Below are positions 45,044-53,181 of a DNA stretch of 64,000 nucleotides, one piece after another (position 1 is the stretch's first letter; every line of letters begins with the position of its first letter). The notes below the pieces were generated by a model. That model saw only the letters and a program-made list of their open reading frames with translations. It was not told where the DNA came from and made no database searches. A program made the translations under genes and the position numbers. This DNA comes from Kineosporiaceae bacterium. GTDB taxonomy: Bacteria > Actinomycetota > Actinomycetes > Actinomycetales > Kineosporiaceae. The stretch lies in contig JAEUJN010000008.1 in NCBI GenBank assembly GCA_016794595.1, positions 300,174-364,173 of the forward strand, read 5' to 3'.

Positions 45044-45296
45044 AGCGTGACGGCACGGGTCGAGACGACCCACAGGCGACATCCCGGGCGAATCAAGGCC
45101 GGGTGTCCCACCGTCTGGCGCTCCAGAAGCAGGGTGCCGGGCGCTCCCGGGAGGCTGTCTGCCGGTGAGGGGCCCTGCACCACGTGCCCACGGCGCCGCA
45201 CCTCGCTGCGCCGTGTGAACCGTTGGCGCAGTGAGGTTCTGCCCTCGTCGACGCAGCATGCGCCTCCGCCGGCAGTACCCCTCCGGAAGGCACCTC

Positions 45297-46229
45297 ATGC
45301 CTGCCCCTGTCACCCTGCCCGTGGACGAGTGTTCCTCGTGCCCCGAGCGCTATCCCGCCACCCACGAGTTGTTCGAAGATCTGGTCCATGCTCCCGAGGA
45401 GCGGGACCGCGCACGGATACGCACCGAACTGATCGAGCTCTACTGGGGGTTCGCCGCCCGGCTGGCGCGACGCTTCCGCAACCGCGGTGAGCCCGAGGAC
45501 GATCTGGTCCAGGTGGCCAGCATCGGACTGATCAAGGCCATCGACGGCTTCGACCCCGACCGCGGAACGGGTTTCACCAGCTATGCGATCCCCACCATCC
45601 TGGGCGAACTGCGGCGGCACTTCCGCGACAAGGGCTGGGACGTCCGAGTGCCCCGCCGTTACCAGGAGCTGCGCTTGGAGATCGCTGCCGCCGGCGATCG
45701 GCTCACCCACGAGCTGGCCCGCATACCCTCCACCGCCGATCTGGCCGAGCACCTGGCGATCAGCGAACACGATGTGCGGGAGTCACTGGCCGCCGGGCGT
45801 GCCTACACTGCCACCTCACTGCACCGCCCCCTGAGCCATCGTGAGGACGGCGCGAGCCTGGGAGACCTCCTGTCCCAGGAGGAGAGCGGCTACGCCCAGG
45901 TGGAGGCCTGTGGGGTCCTGCGGGCCGCGATCGGGCACCTGGCACCGCGTGAGCGGCACATCATCGGGTTGCGCTTCTATCACCAGATGACCCAGTCCGA
46001 GATCGCCGCGGAGGTCGGCATGTCCCAGATGCACGTCTCCCGGCTGCTGAGCCGATCGCTCGACCAACTGCGTGCGACGCTGGTGTGCACCTCGGAGCTG
46101 TCCGGGGCCGACCCGGCCGGTGTCGCCGGAGCCGCAGACCCCCGCATCGCGGAACCGGTTGGGACGCAATCGGTTCCCACTCCCCGTCCCCGGCGGCGGA
46201 CGCGGGTGGCGTTGCCGTTGGCCAGCTGA
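45297..46229 (+). CDS. SigB/SigF-family RNA polymerase sigma factor
   Basis: This 310-residue protein has sigma regions 2 (EDDLVQVASIGLIKAIDGFD, SYAIPTILGELRRHFRDKGW), 3 (VPRRYQELRLEI) and 4 (LAPRERHIIGLRFYHQMTQSEIAAEVGMSQMHVSRLL). This is the group 3 layout of general-stress factors SigB/SigF. The N-terminus has CSSCPERYPATHELFEDL and the C-terminus is a basic Pro-rich tail beyond region 4. GGAAGG stands six bases before ATG 45297. No classical anti-sigma or anti-anti-sigma gene adjoins, though a degenerate SpoIIAB-like protein lies 2.8 kb away. Its likely targets surround it. Confidence 0.92.
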   Translation: MPAPVTLPVDECSSCPERYPATHELFEDLVHAPEERDRARIRTELIELYWGFAARLARRFRNRGEPEDDLVQVASIGLIKAIDGFDPDRGTGFTSYAIPTILGELRRHFRDKGWDVRVPRRYQELRLEIAAAGDRLTHELARIPSTADLAEHLAISEHDVRESLAAGRAYTATSLHRPLSHREDGASLGDLLSQEESGYAQVEACGVLRAAIGHLAPRERHIIGLRFYHQMTQSEIAAEVGMSQMHVSRLLSRSLDQLRATLVCTSELSGADPAGVAGAADPRIAEPVGTQSVPTPRPRRRTRVALPLAS

Positions 46230-46234
46230 ACGGT

Positions 46235-46266
46235 GCCTCGGAGCGCCCATTCGGGCGCTCCGAGGC
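46235..46266. terminator. 14-bp perfect hairpin between convergent sigma and SRPBCC genes
   Basis: GCCTCGGAGCGCCC (46235-46248) and GGGCGCTCCGAGGC (46253-46266) pair perfectly around an ATTC loop, 5 bp after the sigma gene stop and before the end of the convergent SRPBCC gene. It is a good two-way terminator. Confidence 0.85.
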
Positions 46267-46303
46267 TCCAGCGGCTCTCCGGCGGCTCGAGTCGGCCCGA
46301 GCC

Positions 46304-46888
46304 TCAGGCTCGCGATCGCCCGTCGTCCGGGAACGCCGTCCCGGGGCCGAGATCGGGTTCGTTGCCCGGGGAGAGCGCCGTCCCCGACCTGAGCTGCTCG
46401 GCGTCATCGGGGGTGACCACGTCAGGTGCCCCGGACTCGCCCACCCGACCACGCCAGCCTTGCTCCCCCGCATCACGGTGGGTCTCGATGTACTCCTTGA
46501 ACCGTTCGAGATCACCGCGCACCCGCCGTCCGGCGAATCCCAGTACCTCACCGGCGGCCTCCAGCGGACCATCGGTGAGGTACTCCATGACCACGTCGAT
46601 CCGGGTGGCGTCCGGCCCCACCGGCTCGAAGGTGACCACGCCGGCCTCCGGGGTCCCGCCGGTCGAGTGCCAGGCCACCCGGTGGTCCGGCTCCTGGCTC
46701 ACGATCTCGGCGTCCCACTCCTTGACCCGCCCGCCGACCTCGACCACCCAGTGCAGGTGGGTGTCGTCCACCTGGCGGACCTCGCGCACCCCCTCCATGA
46801 ACAGTGGGAAGGACTCGAACTGGGTCCACTGGTTGTAGGCCCGCGACAGCGGGACCTCGACCTCGATCGAGGCGTCTATCGACGCCAT
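46304..46888 (-). CDS. SRPBCC-family (polyketide cyclase-like) protein
   Basis: This 194-residue protein has an SRPBCC/coenzyme Q-binding fold (about 5-150): VEVPLSRAYNQWTQFESFPLFMEGV, then HWVVEVGGRVKEWDAEI and FKEYIETHRDAG. The C-terminal 45 residues are acidic and disordered. Proteins of this kind bind hydrophobic ligands and are frequent in actinobacterial stress regulons. A near-consensus SigB-type promoter is 58 bp upstream. Confidence 0.82.
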   Translation of the reverse strand: MASIDASIEVEVPLSRAYNQWTQFESFPLFMEGVREVRQVDDTHLHWVVEVGGRVKEWDAEIVSQEPDHRVAWHSTGGTPEAGVVTFEPVGPDATRIDVVMEYLTDGPLEAAGEVLGFAGRRVRGDLERFKEYIETHRDAGEQGWRGRVGESGAPDVVTPDDAEQLRSGTALSPGNEPDLGPGTAFPDDGRSRA

Positions 46889-46945
46889 GACGCTCACCTC
46901 CGCTCGATCGGCCCGCCCGGTCCGCAGGCCGCCTGCACGCGGCGC

Positions 46946-46969
46946 TACCCGCGTGCCGGGCCGCCCAAC
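46946..46969 (-). promoter_or_regulatory. SigB/SigF-type promoter for the SRPBCC gene
   Basis: The minus strand has GTTG (46969-46966), 15 bases, GGGTA (46950-46946). The leader would be about 50 nt. Confidence 0.6.
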
Positions 46970-47033
46970 CCTGCACCGGCTCAGGCTTCTCCCCAGCCCG
47001 CAGCCCGGCGTGACGCCTGCGACCGGCGGCGGT

Positions 47034-47057
47034 GATTGACATCGCGACGAGCGGGTA
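47034..47057 (+). promoter_or_regulatory. SigB/SigF-type promoter for the GlsB-like gene
   Basis: GATT (47034-47037), 15 bases, GGGTA (47053-47057), followed by G. The leader would be about 75 nt to GTG 47141. Confidence 0.5.
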
Positions 47058-47140
47058 GTCCCACCCCACAGGTCCGGTGCCGCCCGCGAGGGCGGGCCCG
47101 GGAGAGCAGGTCGGTCAGCCGGCCGAGACAAGGAGAGAAC

Positions 47141-47416
47141 GTGCTCACCTTCATCATCACGCTGATCATCGTCGGGGGGATCGCAGGCCTCATCGCCCGC
47201 CTGGTGGTACCGGGGCGGGACCCCATGGGGATCGTCGGCACCATCGTCCTGGGGATCGTGGGGTCGTTCGTCGGTGGCTTCCTGGGCTACCTGCTGTTCG
47301 GGGCCGACGCCTCCGAGGGGGCCCTGCAGCCGGCGGGCATCGTCGGCTCCATCCTCGGCGCCATCGTCGCCCTGCTCGTCTACCGGATGTCCGGTCGGAG
47401 CCGTACCCCCATCTGA
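47141..47416 (+). CDS. GlsB/YeaQ/YmgE-family membrane protein
   Basis: This 91-residue protein has three Gly-rich membrane helices, typical of the family named transglycosylase-associated (GGIAGLIARLVVPGRDPMGI, GIVGSFVGGFLGYLL, GSILGAIVALLVY). Members are stress-induced in many bacteria, with unknown activity. AAGGAGAG precedes GTG 47141. A stress-type promoter stands upstream and a strong hairpin downstream, making it a single-gene unit. Confidence 0.88.
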   Translation: MLTFIITLIIVGGIAGLIARLVVPGRDPMGIVGTIVLGIVGSFVGGFLGYLLFGADASEGALQPAGIVGSILGAIVALLVYRMSGRSRTPI

Positions 47417-47430
47417 TTCCTGATGCGGAC

Positions 47431-47476
47431 GCCGAGCCGACTCCCGCGGGCACCTCACCCCCGGGAGTCGCTCGGC
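47431..47476 (+). terminator. 15-bp stem with one bulge after the GlsB-like gene
   Basis: GCCGAG and CGACTCCCG (47431-47446, with one bulged C) pair with CGGGAGTCG and CTCGGC (47462-47476). It begins 14 bp after the stop codon. Confidence 0.8.
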
Positions 47477-47567
47477 GCAGGGGCCATCCCGCCGGGCGGT
47501 GAGAGCCGATGCGAGGCACACTCTCCGCGCAGGATGGATTCCCCGGACCCGAGGTACCGCTCAGGAC

Positions 47568-49022
47568 ATGGCAGAACCACGACCACCGTCACCGGCCGCC
47601 GAGTCGCCCGCGCGGGGAGTCGCTGCGCCCGGTCTCGTCCCGCACCCCGGCGGGGTGCCGAACCCCGCTGCACGGCCGCCCTCCGCTGCGCGGCCGGATT
47701 CCGACCTGGCGCTGTCGGCCACCGTGGACCGGCTGCGAGAGGAGCTCGACGGCCTGCGCGCGGCGATGCGCTCACGCGCCGTGATCGAACAGGCCAAGGG
47801 CATGTTCATGGAGCGATACGGCTGTACGGACGAGGAGGCCTTCGCGCGCCTGGCGACGTTCTCCCAGCAGACCAACGTGAAGCTGGCCGACGTCGCGTAC
47901 GCCCTGGTCTCCGCGGGCATGCCCGACCACCCCGACACCGCCCGCCCCGGCATCTCCGCCGAGCAGGGGAGCCCGCCGTCGCCGGTGGCGGCGCCCTCCC
48001 CGCGTCAGGTCCGGGCCGCGGCTCGTCGGCGGCGCGACGAACGCTGGCCGCGGCAGGCGGCCGAGGACCCGGAGTTCGCCTCCCGGGTCCGCGATCGGGG
48101 GCGGCGCCTGCGCCTGCGCTCGCAGCTGCTCTCGGCCCGCTCGGGGCAGGAGGTGATCGACGTGCTCGTCGGCACCGGACTCGAACCCTGGCCACCGACC
48201 GCTGCGGTGCTCGCCGTGGCCGATGTCAGCGGTGCCCTCGAGCTGCTGGGCAGCCACGGCGTGGCGGCGTCGGTCGCCGTCCGCTGGCAGCGACTGCCAA
48301 TCGACCTCGACCTGCCGGTCTGCGAGGTGGCGCGCGCCGGCCGGCCGGTGTGGTGGGACGGGCGGACCCCCAGCCGTCCGCGGGTGCTGGGTTTCGGGAT
48401 CCCGGAAACCTGGGACCTGGCCACGGCGCAGCCGTTGCACCGCGCGGACGGGGTGAGCGGCGTCCTGGTGCTCACCTGGTCCGGGGCCACCTCTCCCACC
48501 CCGGGCGAGCCCGAGATCAGCCGGACGGCGCGCGAGGTCACCGACGCCGTCCAACGCCTGACGCGCCCACTGGTCCTGCCCCCACGCCGCCGGCGCCGAC
48601 CGGACACCGTGCCCGCCGACCCGGCGTTCGCCGTCCTGGACGTCCTGTTCGACCCCGTGATCCTGTGCGAGCCGGTGATCGCCGCCGACCGCACGGTGGC
48701 CGATCTGGTCATCCGGCACGTCAACCCCGCTGCCGCCCTGAGCACCGGCAGGACCGAGCAGACCCTGCCCGGTCGGCAGCTGCTCGAGGTGTTCCCCGAC
48801 GCTGCCTCCAACGGCCTGCTGGCCGCCTGCCTGCGCGTCTGGGAGAGCGGGGAACAGGTGGAGCTGCACGGACTGCAGCCCGGGGGCACGAGCGGGCGCG
48901 ACCCGGTCGGACCAGCCGGCGACGTACGCCTGACCCGTTACCGCCGAGGGGTTCTGATCACCTGGGCGAACACTGGGCTCGCCGGTCCCGCACGGGGAGA
49001 CGGTCGAAACGGTCATGCCTGA
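47568..49022 (+). CDS. ANTAR-domain protein with GAF-like and PAS-like regions
   Basis: This 484-residue protein has a Pro-rich leader, a coiled-coil and ANTAR domain (about 45-120; RAVIEQAKGMFMERYGCTDEEAFARLATFS), a middle GAF-like region (about 180-340) and a C-terminal PAS-like region (about 355-480; LVIRHVNPAAALSTGRT). ANTAR domains bind paired RNA hexaloops and act as antiterminators. Here the order is reversed from the usual sensor-then-ANTAR. ATG at 47568 is chosen; a GTG upstream at 47499 is also in frame. It overlaps the next gene by 8 bases. Confidence 0.8.
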   Translation: MAEPRPPSPAAESPARGVAAPGLVPHPGGVPNPAARPPSAARPDSDLALSATVDRLREELDGLRAAMRSRAVIEQAKGMFMERYGCTDEEAFARLATFSQQTNVKLADVAYALVSAGMPDHPDTARPGISAEQGSPPSPVAAPSPRQVRAAARRRRDERWPRQAAEDPEFASRVRDRGRRLRLRSQLLSARSGQEVIDVLVGTGLEPWPPTAAVLAVADVSGALELLGSHGVAASVAVRWQRLPIDLDLPVCEVARAGRPVWWDGRTPSRPRVLGFGIPETWDLATAQPLHRADGVSGVLVLTWSGATSPTPGEPEISRTAREVTDAVQRLTRPLVLPPRRRRRPDTVPADPAFAVLDVLFDPVILCEPVIAADRTVADLVIRHVNPAAALSTGRTEQTLPGRQLLEVFPDAASNGLLAACLRVWESGEQVELHGLQPGGTSGRDPVGPAGDVRLTRYRRGVLITWANTGLAGPARGDGRNGHA

Positions 49023-49485
49023 CACCGTTCCCGCTCCCTCGCCGCAGGGCTCTGCCGAACCCGGCGCCGGCCCGCGACCCTGGCAGGTCCAGGTCATGCT
49101 GCCGGTGCACACCGGCACCCCTCGTGCCGCGCGCCGCCTGGTGACCACGCTGCTGATCGCCTGGGGGCTGCTGGACCAGGTGGAACGGGCGGAACTGATC
49201 GCCTCCGAGCTGACCAGTCACGTGGTCGCCCATCGGCTGCCCGGCGAGGAGTCGGCTGCCGACCTCGCGGCGGCCGGCACCCTCGAACTCCAGGTGACCG
49301 GTGACGCGGAGGAGCTCTGCCTCATGGTGATCACCAGCGTCCGGCTCGGCGACGACGCCGAACCCGCCACCCTTCCCGGCAACCCGACGTTCTCCCTGAT
49401 CGACCACTTGGCCGACGACTGGGGGCTCGACCAGGGCGGATTCGGCACGCGTCTGTGGGCCATGATCGCGCTGGGGAGCACTTGA
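49015..49485 (+). CDS. SpoIIAB/RsbW-like protein with degenerate ATP site
   Basis: This 156-residue protein aligns with HATPase_c_2-type anti-sigma kinases through GTPRAARRLVTTLLIAWGLLD and AELIASELTSHVVAH. The N-box, normally SELVTNAVRH, has lost its Mg-binding Asn, and the G-box region (WGLDQGGFGTRLW) is only partly kept. It probably binds a partner without being a kinase. It is coupled to the ANTAR gene and lies in the stress island, so a link to the sigma factor is possible. Confidence 0.6.
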   Translation: MPDTVPAPSPQGSAEPGAGPRPWQVQVMLPVHTGTPRAARRLVTTLLIAWGLLDQVERAELIASELTSHVVAHRLPGEESAADLAAAGTLELQVTGDAEELCLMVITSVRLGDDAEPATLPGNPTFSLIDHLADDWGLDQGGFGTRLWAMIALGST

Positions 49486-49520
49486 CCCAGTTGACCCGAT
49501 GGTGCGCAGAGGCCGGTGAG

Positions 49521-51443
49521 TCAGCCGACCAGGTCCCGCACCGCCCGGGCGATCGCGGCGGCATCGATCCCGGCGAAGGCCAGCAGCTCGGCGGAGGTCC
49601 CCGAAGTGGGCACCTGATGGACCGCCAGCAGGGTGACCGGCGGGCGTGCGGAATGCGACGCCAACTCCGTGAGCACCGCCTCACCGAGTCCACCCTCGGG
49701 GCGATGGTCCTCCACGGTGATCAGGGCCTCGGTCTGGTCGGCTGCACGCCGAACCTCTTCGGAATCAAGCGGTTTGATCGAGTAACAATCGATCACCCGG
49801 ACGGCGATGCCGTCGGCGGCCAGCTCCCGCGCCGCCCGGTCCGCCTCGTCCACGGTGACCCCGGTGGCCAGGATCGTGACCCTGTCCTGCGGCGATCCGC
49901 CGTGCACCAAGCGACTCCCACCGATCCGGACCTCCTCGGCCGGTGGGGTGCGGACCGGGCTGGGATTGCGCAGGGTGCGCAGGTAACCGATGCCCCGGTG
50001 CTCGGCCATCGCCTCCACCAGCCGTGCGGTCTGGTTGGCATCCGAGGGCTGCAGGACGACGCTCCCCGGGATGGCCCGCATCATCGCGATGTCCTCCAGC
50101 GCCATCTGTGAAGGGCCGTCCTCCCCGATCGAGACCCCGGCGTGCGAGCCGACCAGCGCCAGATCCGCACCGGAGATCGCGGCCATCCGGATGAAGTCGT
50201 GGGCCCGGGTGAGGAAGGCGGCGAAGGTCGAGGCGAACACCCGACGTCCACCGATCTGGAGCCCGACCCCGGCGGCGACCATCTGCTGCTCGGCGATGAA
50301 CATCTCGAAGAACCGTTCCGGGTGGGCAGCCGCGAAGGTCTGGGCGTAGGTGGAGTTGGACACCTCGGCGTCCAGGGCCACGACGTCCGCGCGATGGTCG
50401 CCCAGGGCGGCCAGCGCGTGACCGTAGGCCTGGCGGGTCGCGATCCGGTCGCCCAGCACCCAGGTCGGCCCGTGGCTCTCGGTTCGGGCGTTGCCGGTGG
50501 CGCCGTTGTGTGCGGAACCGTCCGCTGAACCCTCGAGCACGGCCACCCTCTCTGCGGGGAGGGCCCGGACCGGGAGCCGGATCTGCACGGCGTTCTCCCC
50601 CGCTCCCGGCCTCGCTCCCGCGCCCAGTTCGGCCAGCGCGGTGTCGCCGTCCGCGATGAGCTTGCCGTGCTGGCCGGGCTGGTCCTCCACGGACGAGACC
50701 CCGCGTCCCTTGAGCGTCCGGGCCAGGACGGCGGTGGGCCTGTCCTCGGTCTGCAGCGCTCGGTCGTAGGCGGCGGCGATGGACTCGACGTCGTGACCGT
50801 CGATCACGATCGGGTGCCAGCCGAAGGCCTCGAGCCGGCGGGCGTAGGAGTCCAGGTCCCAGCCGAGCATGGTCTCGCCGGTCTGGCCCAGACGGTTGAC
50901 GTCCACGATGGCGGTGAGCTTGTCCAGGTGGGCCCAGCCCGCATGCTGGAACGCCTCCCACATCGAGCCCTCGGCCAGCTCGGAGTCACCGCACAACACC
51001 CAGACGCGGTAGGGGATGTGGTCCAACCGCCGCCCGGCGAGGGCGATCCCGACCCCGATCGGCAGTCCCTGCCCGAGGGATCCGGTGGCCACCTCGGTGG
51101 GCGGCAGCCGGGGGGTGGGGTGCCCCTCCAGCCGGCTGCCGAACTGCCGGTAGGTGAGCAGCTCCTCGTCACTGATCACCCCGGCCGCCTTGAGCATCGC
51201 GTAGTACAGCGGCGAGGCGTGGCCCTTGGAGAAGATCAGGTGATCGTTGGCCGGGTCCCCCGGGGAGTCCAGGTCCATGGTGAGGTAGCCGTCCAACAGC
51301 ACGGCCATGAGGTCCGCCGCCGACAGCGAGGACGTCGGGTGACCCGAGCCCGCGCGCGCCGTGCACCGCACGGCGTCCACTCGGAGCTGTCGCGCCAGCT
51401 CCTGACGGGCCTGAGTGCGTGTGGATGCCCCGACGAGGTTCAT
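49521..51443 (-). CDS. tkt: transketolase
   Basis: This 640-residue thiamine diphosphate enzyme has the N-terminal GSGHPTSSLSAADL, SKGHASPLYYAML, a cofactor motif CGDSELAEGSMWEA...DVNRLGQTG, and a C-terminal pyrimidine domain with FIAEQQMVAAG. It transfers two-carbon ketol units in the pentose phosphate pathway. Sequence such as RVDAVRCTARAGSGHP places it in the single-chain group. AAGGGGAGA precedes ATG 51443. A second transketolase elsewhere in the genome would be normal. Confidence 0.9.
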   Translation of the reverse strand: MNLVGASTRTQARQELARQLRVDAVRCTARAGSGHPTSSLSAADLMAVLLDGYLTMDLDSPGDPANDHLIFSKGHASPLYYAMLKAAGVISDEELLTYRQFGSRLEGHPTPRLPPTEVATGSLGQGLPIGVGIALAGRRLDHIPYRVWVLCGDSELAEGSMWEAFQHAGWAHLDKLTAIVDVNRLGQTGETMLGWDLDSYARRLEAFGWHPIVIDGHDVESIAAAYDRALQTEDRPTAVLARTLKGRGVSSVEDQPGQHGKLIADGDTALAELGAGARPGAGENAVQIRLPVRALPAERVAVLEGSADGSAHNGATGNARTESHGPTWVLGDRIATRQAYGHALAALGDHRADVVALDAEVSNSTYAQTFAAAHPERFFEMFIAEQQMVAAGVGLQIGGRRVFASTFAAFLTRAHDFIRMAAISGADLALVGSHAGVSIGEDGPSQMALEDIAMMRAIPGSVVLQPSDANQTARLVEAMAEHRGIGYLRTLRNPSPVRTPPAEEVRIGGSRLVHGGSPQDRVTILATGVTVDEADRAARELAADGIAVRVIDCYSIKPLDSEEVRRAADQTEALITVEDHRPEGGLGEAVLTELASHSARPPVTLLAVHQVPTSGTSAELLAFAGIDAAAIARAVRDLVG

Positions 51444-51500
51444 GACCGACCATCTCCCCTTGGTGTTGTTCTCTGTGACATCGGCAATCCGCGCCCGTGC

Positions 51501-52211
51501 TCAGCCGTGGTGGTCCGGATCGAAGGCTCGGCTGCGGTGGACCAGCGGGATGGCGAACCACACCATCGCGAACGTCACCCCCAGGACCGTGGCCAGGACG
51601 ATCGCCCAGGTGCCCAGCACCAGGCTGACCGCCAGGGTGAGCGCCCCCACCAGCGAGGCCAGCATGAACGTGAGCCCGACCAGGGCGTGTCGATGGGTGA
51701 CCGCGACGATGTGACGCTTCAGCCGGCGCCGGAACACCAGCCGGTGGTACATCACCGGGGCGATCAGCACCGTCGCCGACGACGCGGCGAGGACGAGCGT
51801 GCAGAGGTAGACCGCCTGCTGCCACGCGTCGAGTTCGACGAAGCGAGGGGTGAAGACCATCCCGAGCAGGAAGGCGAACAGGATCTGGACGCCGGTCTGG
51901 GCGACCCGCAGCTCCTGCAACAGCTCCAGGAAGTTGCGGTCGAGCCGCTGGAGCTCGGACTCCCCCCGGGCGAACCAGTTCCACTCGGCGTTGGCCAGCG
52001 GGGTGCGCGATCCGGACTCGGCCGGCAGGGCAGCGGCCGACCGCGAGCTCGACGGGGCAGCACCCGATGCGGCAGCACTGGACGCGGCAGCACTCGTCGG
52101 GGCGGGAGCCGCCGGGGTGGAACTTGCCGGGGCGGAACCCGCCGGGGCGGAACTTGCCGGGGCGGCACTCGCACTGCCGGAAGGTGCATCGACGGGATGG
52201 GGCACGGGCAT
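51501..52211 (-). CDS. DUF6328-type membrane protein with Ala/Ser/Pro-rich leader
   Basis: This 236-residue protein has a low-complexity leader (about 1-70) built from PAS/APAS repeats and then the conserved NFLELLQELRVAQTGVQILFAFLLG core with four membrane helices. The leader DNA at about 52090-52180 is a set of roughly 15-bp GCCGGGGCGGAAC repeats and may vary in length between strains. Function is unknown. GGAGGAG lies close before ATG 52211. Confidence 0.78.
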   Translation of the reverse strand: MPVPHPVDAPSGSASAAPASSAPAGSAPASSTPAAPAPTSAAASSAAASGAAPSSSRSAAALPAESGSRTPLANAEWNWFARGESELQRLDRNFLELLQELRVAQTGVQILFAFLLGMVFTPRFVELDAWQQAVYLCTLVLAASSATVLIAPVMYHRLVFRRRLKRHIVAVTHRHALVGLTFMLASLVGALTLAVSLVLGTWAIVLATVLGVTFAMVWFAIPLVHRSRAFDPDHHG

Positions 52212-52302
52212 GGCTCCTCCGGTACCGCAGAGCGGGCCATCCCAAACCTCCGGGACCGAAGCCCCCGGGCCCCACCCGCCCGGGTCCCGGTAGGTTCTCC
52301 GG

Positions 52303-53145
52303 ATGAGTCCGGATGCCGGTCCCACCGCCGTCCCCGGTGACCCCGGTGACCCCGGTGACCCCGCGCCCCCGGAGCCCATCCTGACCCTGGCCCGCTCGGC
52401 GCGCAGGGTCACCGTCCTGACCGGTGCCGGGATGTCGGCCGAGTCAGGGGTGGCGACGTTCCGCGATCCCCTGACCGGGCTATGGGCCCGGTTCGATCCG
52501 ACGGACCTGGCCACGCCCCAGGCCTGGCGGGCCGATCCGGGGCTGGTGAACGCCTGGTACCTGTGGCGGGTCGCCCTGGTGCGGCGTGCCCAGCCACACG
52601 CCGGCCATCAGGCGCTCGCCGTCTGGGCCGCTCGTCCCGGGGTCGACCTGCGCCTGGTCACCCAGAACGTCGACGACCTGCACGAGCGGGCCGGATCCGT
52701 GGTGCTCGCTCACCTGCACGGCAGCCTGTTCGCCTGGCGCTGCGACCACTGCGAGCGACCCGTCCCCCCTCCCGACCCCCCGACGGACGCCGGCGAACGG
52801 CAACGGATCGACCCGACCCCGTGCGAGCACTGCCGCGACGGCCGCCGCCGCCCGGGGGTGGTCTGGTTCGGGGAACCCTTGCCACGCACCGCATTCGACG
52901 ACGCGGTGCGGGCCTGCCTGGAGGCCGAGCTGGTGCTTGTGGTCGGGACCTCGGGGCTGGTTCACCCGGCGGCCTCCCTGCCGCGGCTGGCCGCCGAGTC
53001 GGGGGTCCCGGTGGTCGAGATCGATCCGCACCCCACAGCGCTCGCCGCCACTGCCGATCACATCTGGCGCGCACCGGCCGGCACCGCCCTGCCCGCCCTG
53101 GTCGAGGCTCTCGGCCCCATCGAGAGTGCTGATCTCCCCCGGTAA
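52303..53145 (+). CDS. Sir2-family NAD-dependent deacylase, class III (CobB/SIRT5-like)
   Basis: This 280-residue sirtuin has the NAD site TGAGMSAESGVATFR, TQNVDDLH, the catalytic His in LAHLHGS, and two zinc Cys pairs (CDHC and CEHC). The YLWR segment gives the YxxR signature of class III enzymes that remove succinyl and malonyl groups. The leader contains GDPGDPGDP from three 9-bp DNA repeats. It consumes NAD and makes O-acyl-ADP-ribose; the convergent neighbour encodes a macro domain that could bind this product. Confidence 0.9.
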   Translation: MSPDAGPTAVPGDPGDPGDPAPPEPILTLARSARRVTVLTGAGMSAESGVATFRDPLTGLWARFDPTDLATPQAWRADPGLVNAWYLWRVALVRRAQPHAGHQALAVWAARPGVDLRLVTQNVDDLHERAGSVVLAHLHGSLFAWRCDHCERPVPPPDPPTDAGERQRIDPTPCEHCRDGRRRPGVVWFGEPLPRTAFDDAVRACLEAELVLVVGTSGLVHPAASLPRLAAESGVPVVEIDPHPTALAATADHIWRAPAGTALPALVEALGPIESADLPR

Positions 53146-53170
53146 CCGGTGGGAATCAGCACTCTCGATG
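53118..53170. terminator. 16-bp perfect inverted repeat between convergent sir2 and macro genes
   Basis: CATCGAGAGTGCTGAT (53118-53133) and ATCAGCACTCTCGATG (53155-53170) are exact reverse complements with a 21-nt loop holding the sir2 stop codon and a small CCGGTAACCGG palindrome. It should terminate both convergent transcripts. Confidence 0.8.
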
Positions 53171-53181
53171 ACGTGAGGTGC

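Noticed and set aside
52212..52302. SigB-type promoter before the DUF6328 gene (GTTT-N16-CGGTA on the minus strand)
   Set aside because: The -10 box would be only 11 bases before the start codon, leaving no room for a leader with the ribosome site.
53118..53170. CIRCE-like heat-shock operator
   Set aside because: It contains GAGTGCT...AGCACTC, the reverse arrangement of CIRCE (AGCACTC-N9-GAGTGCT), with a 21-base loop and a position between convergent genes. A terminator explains it better.
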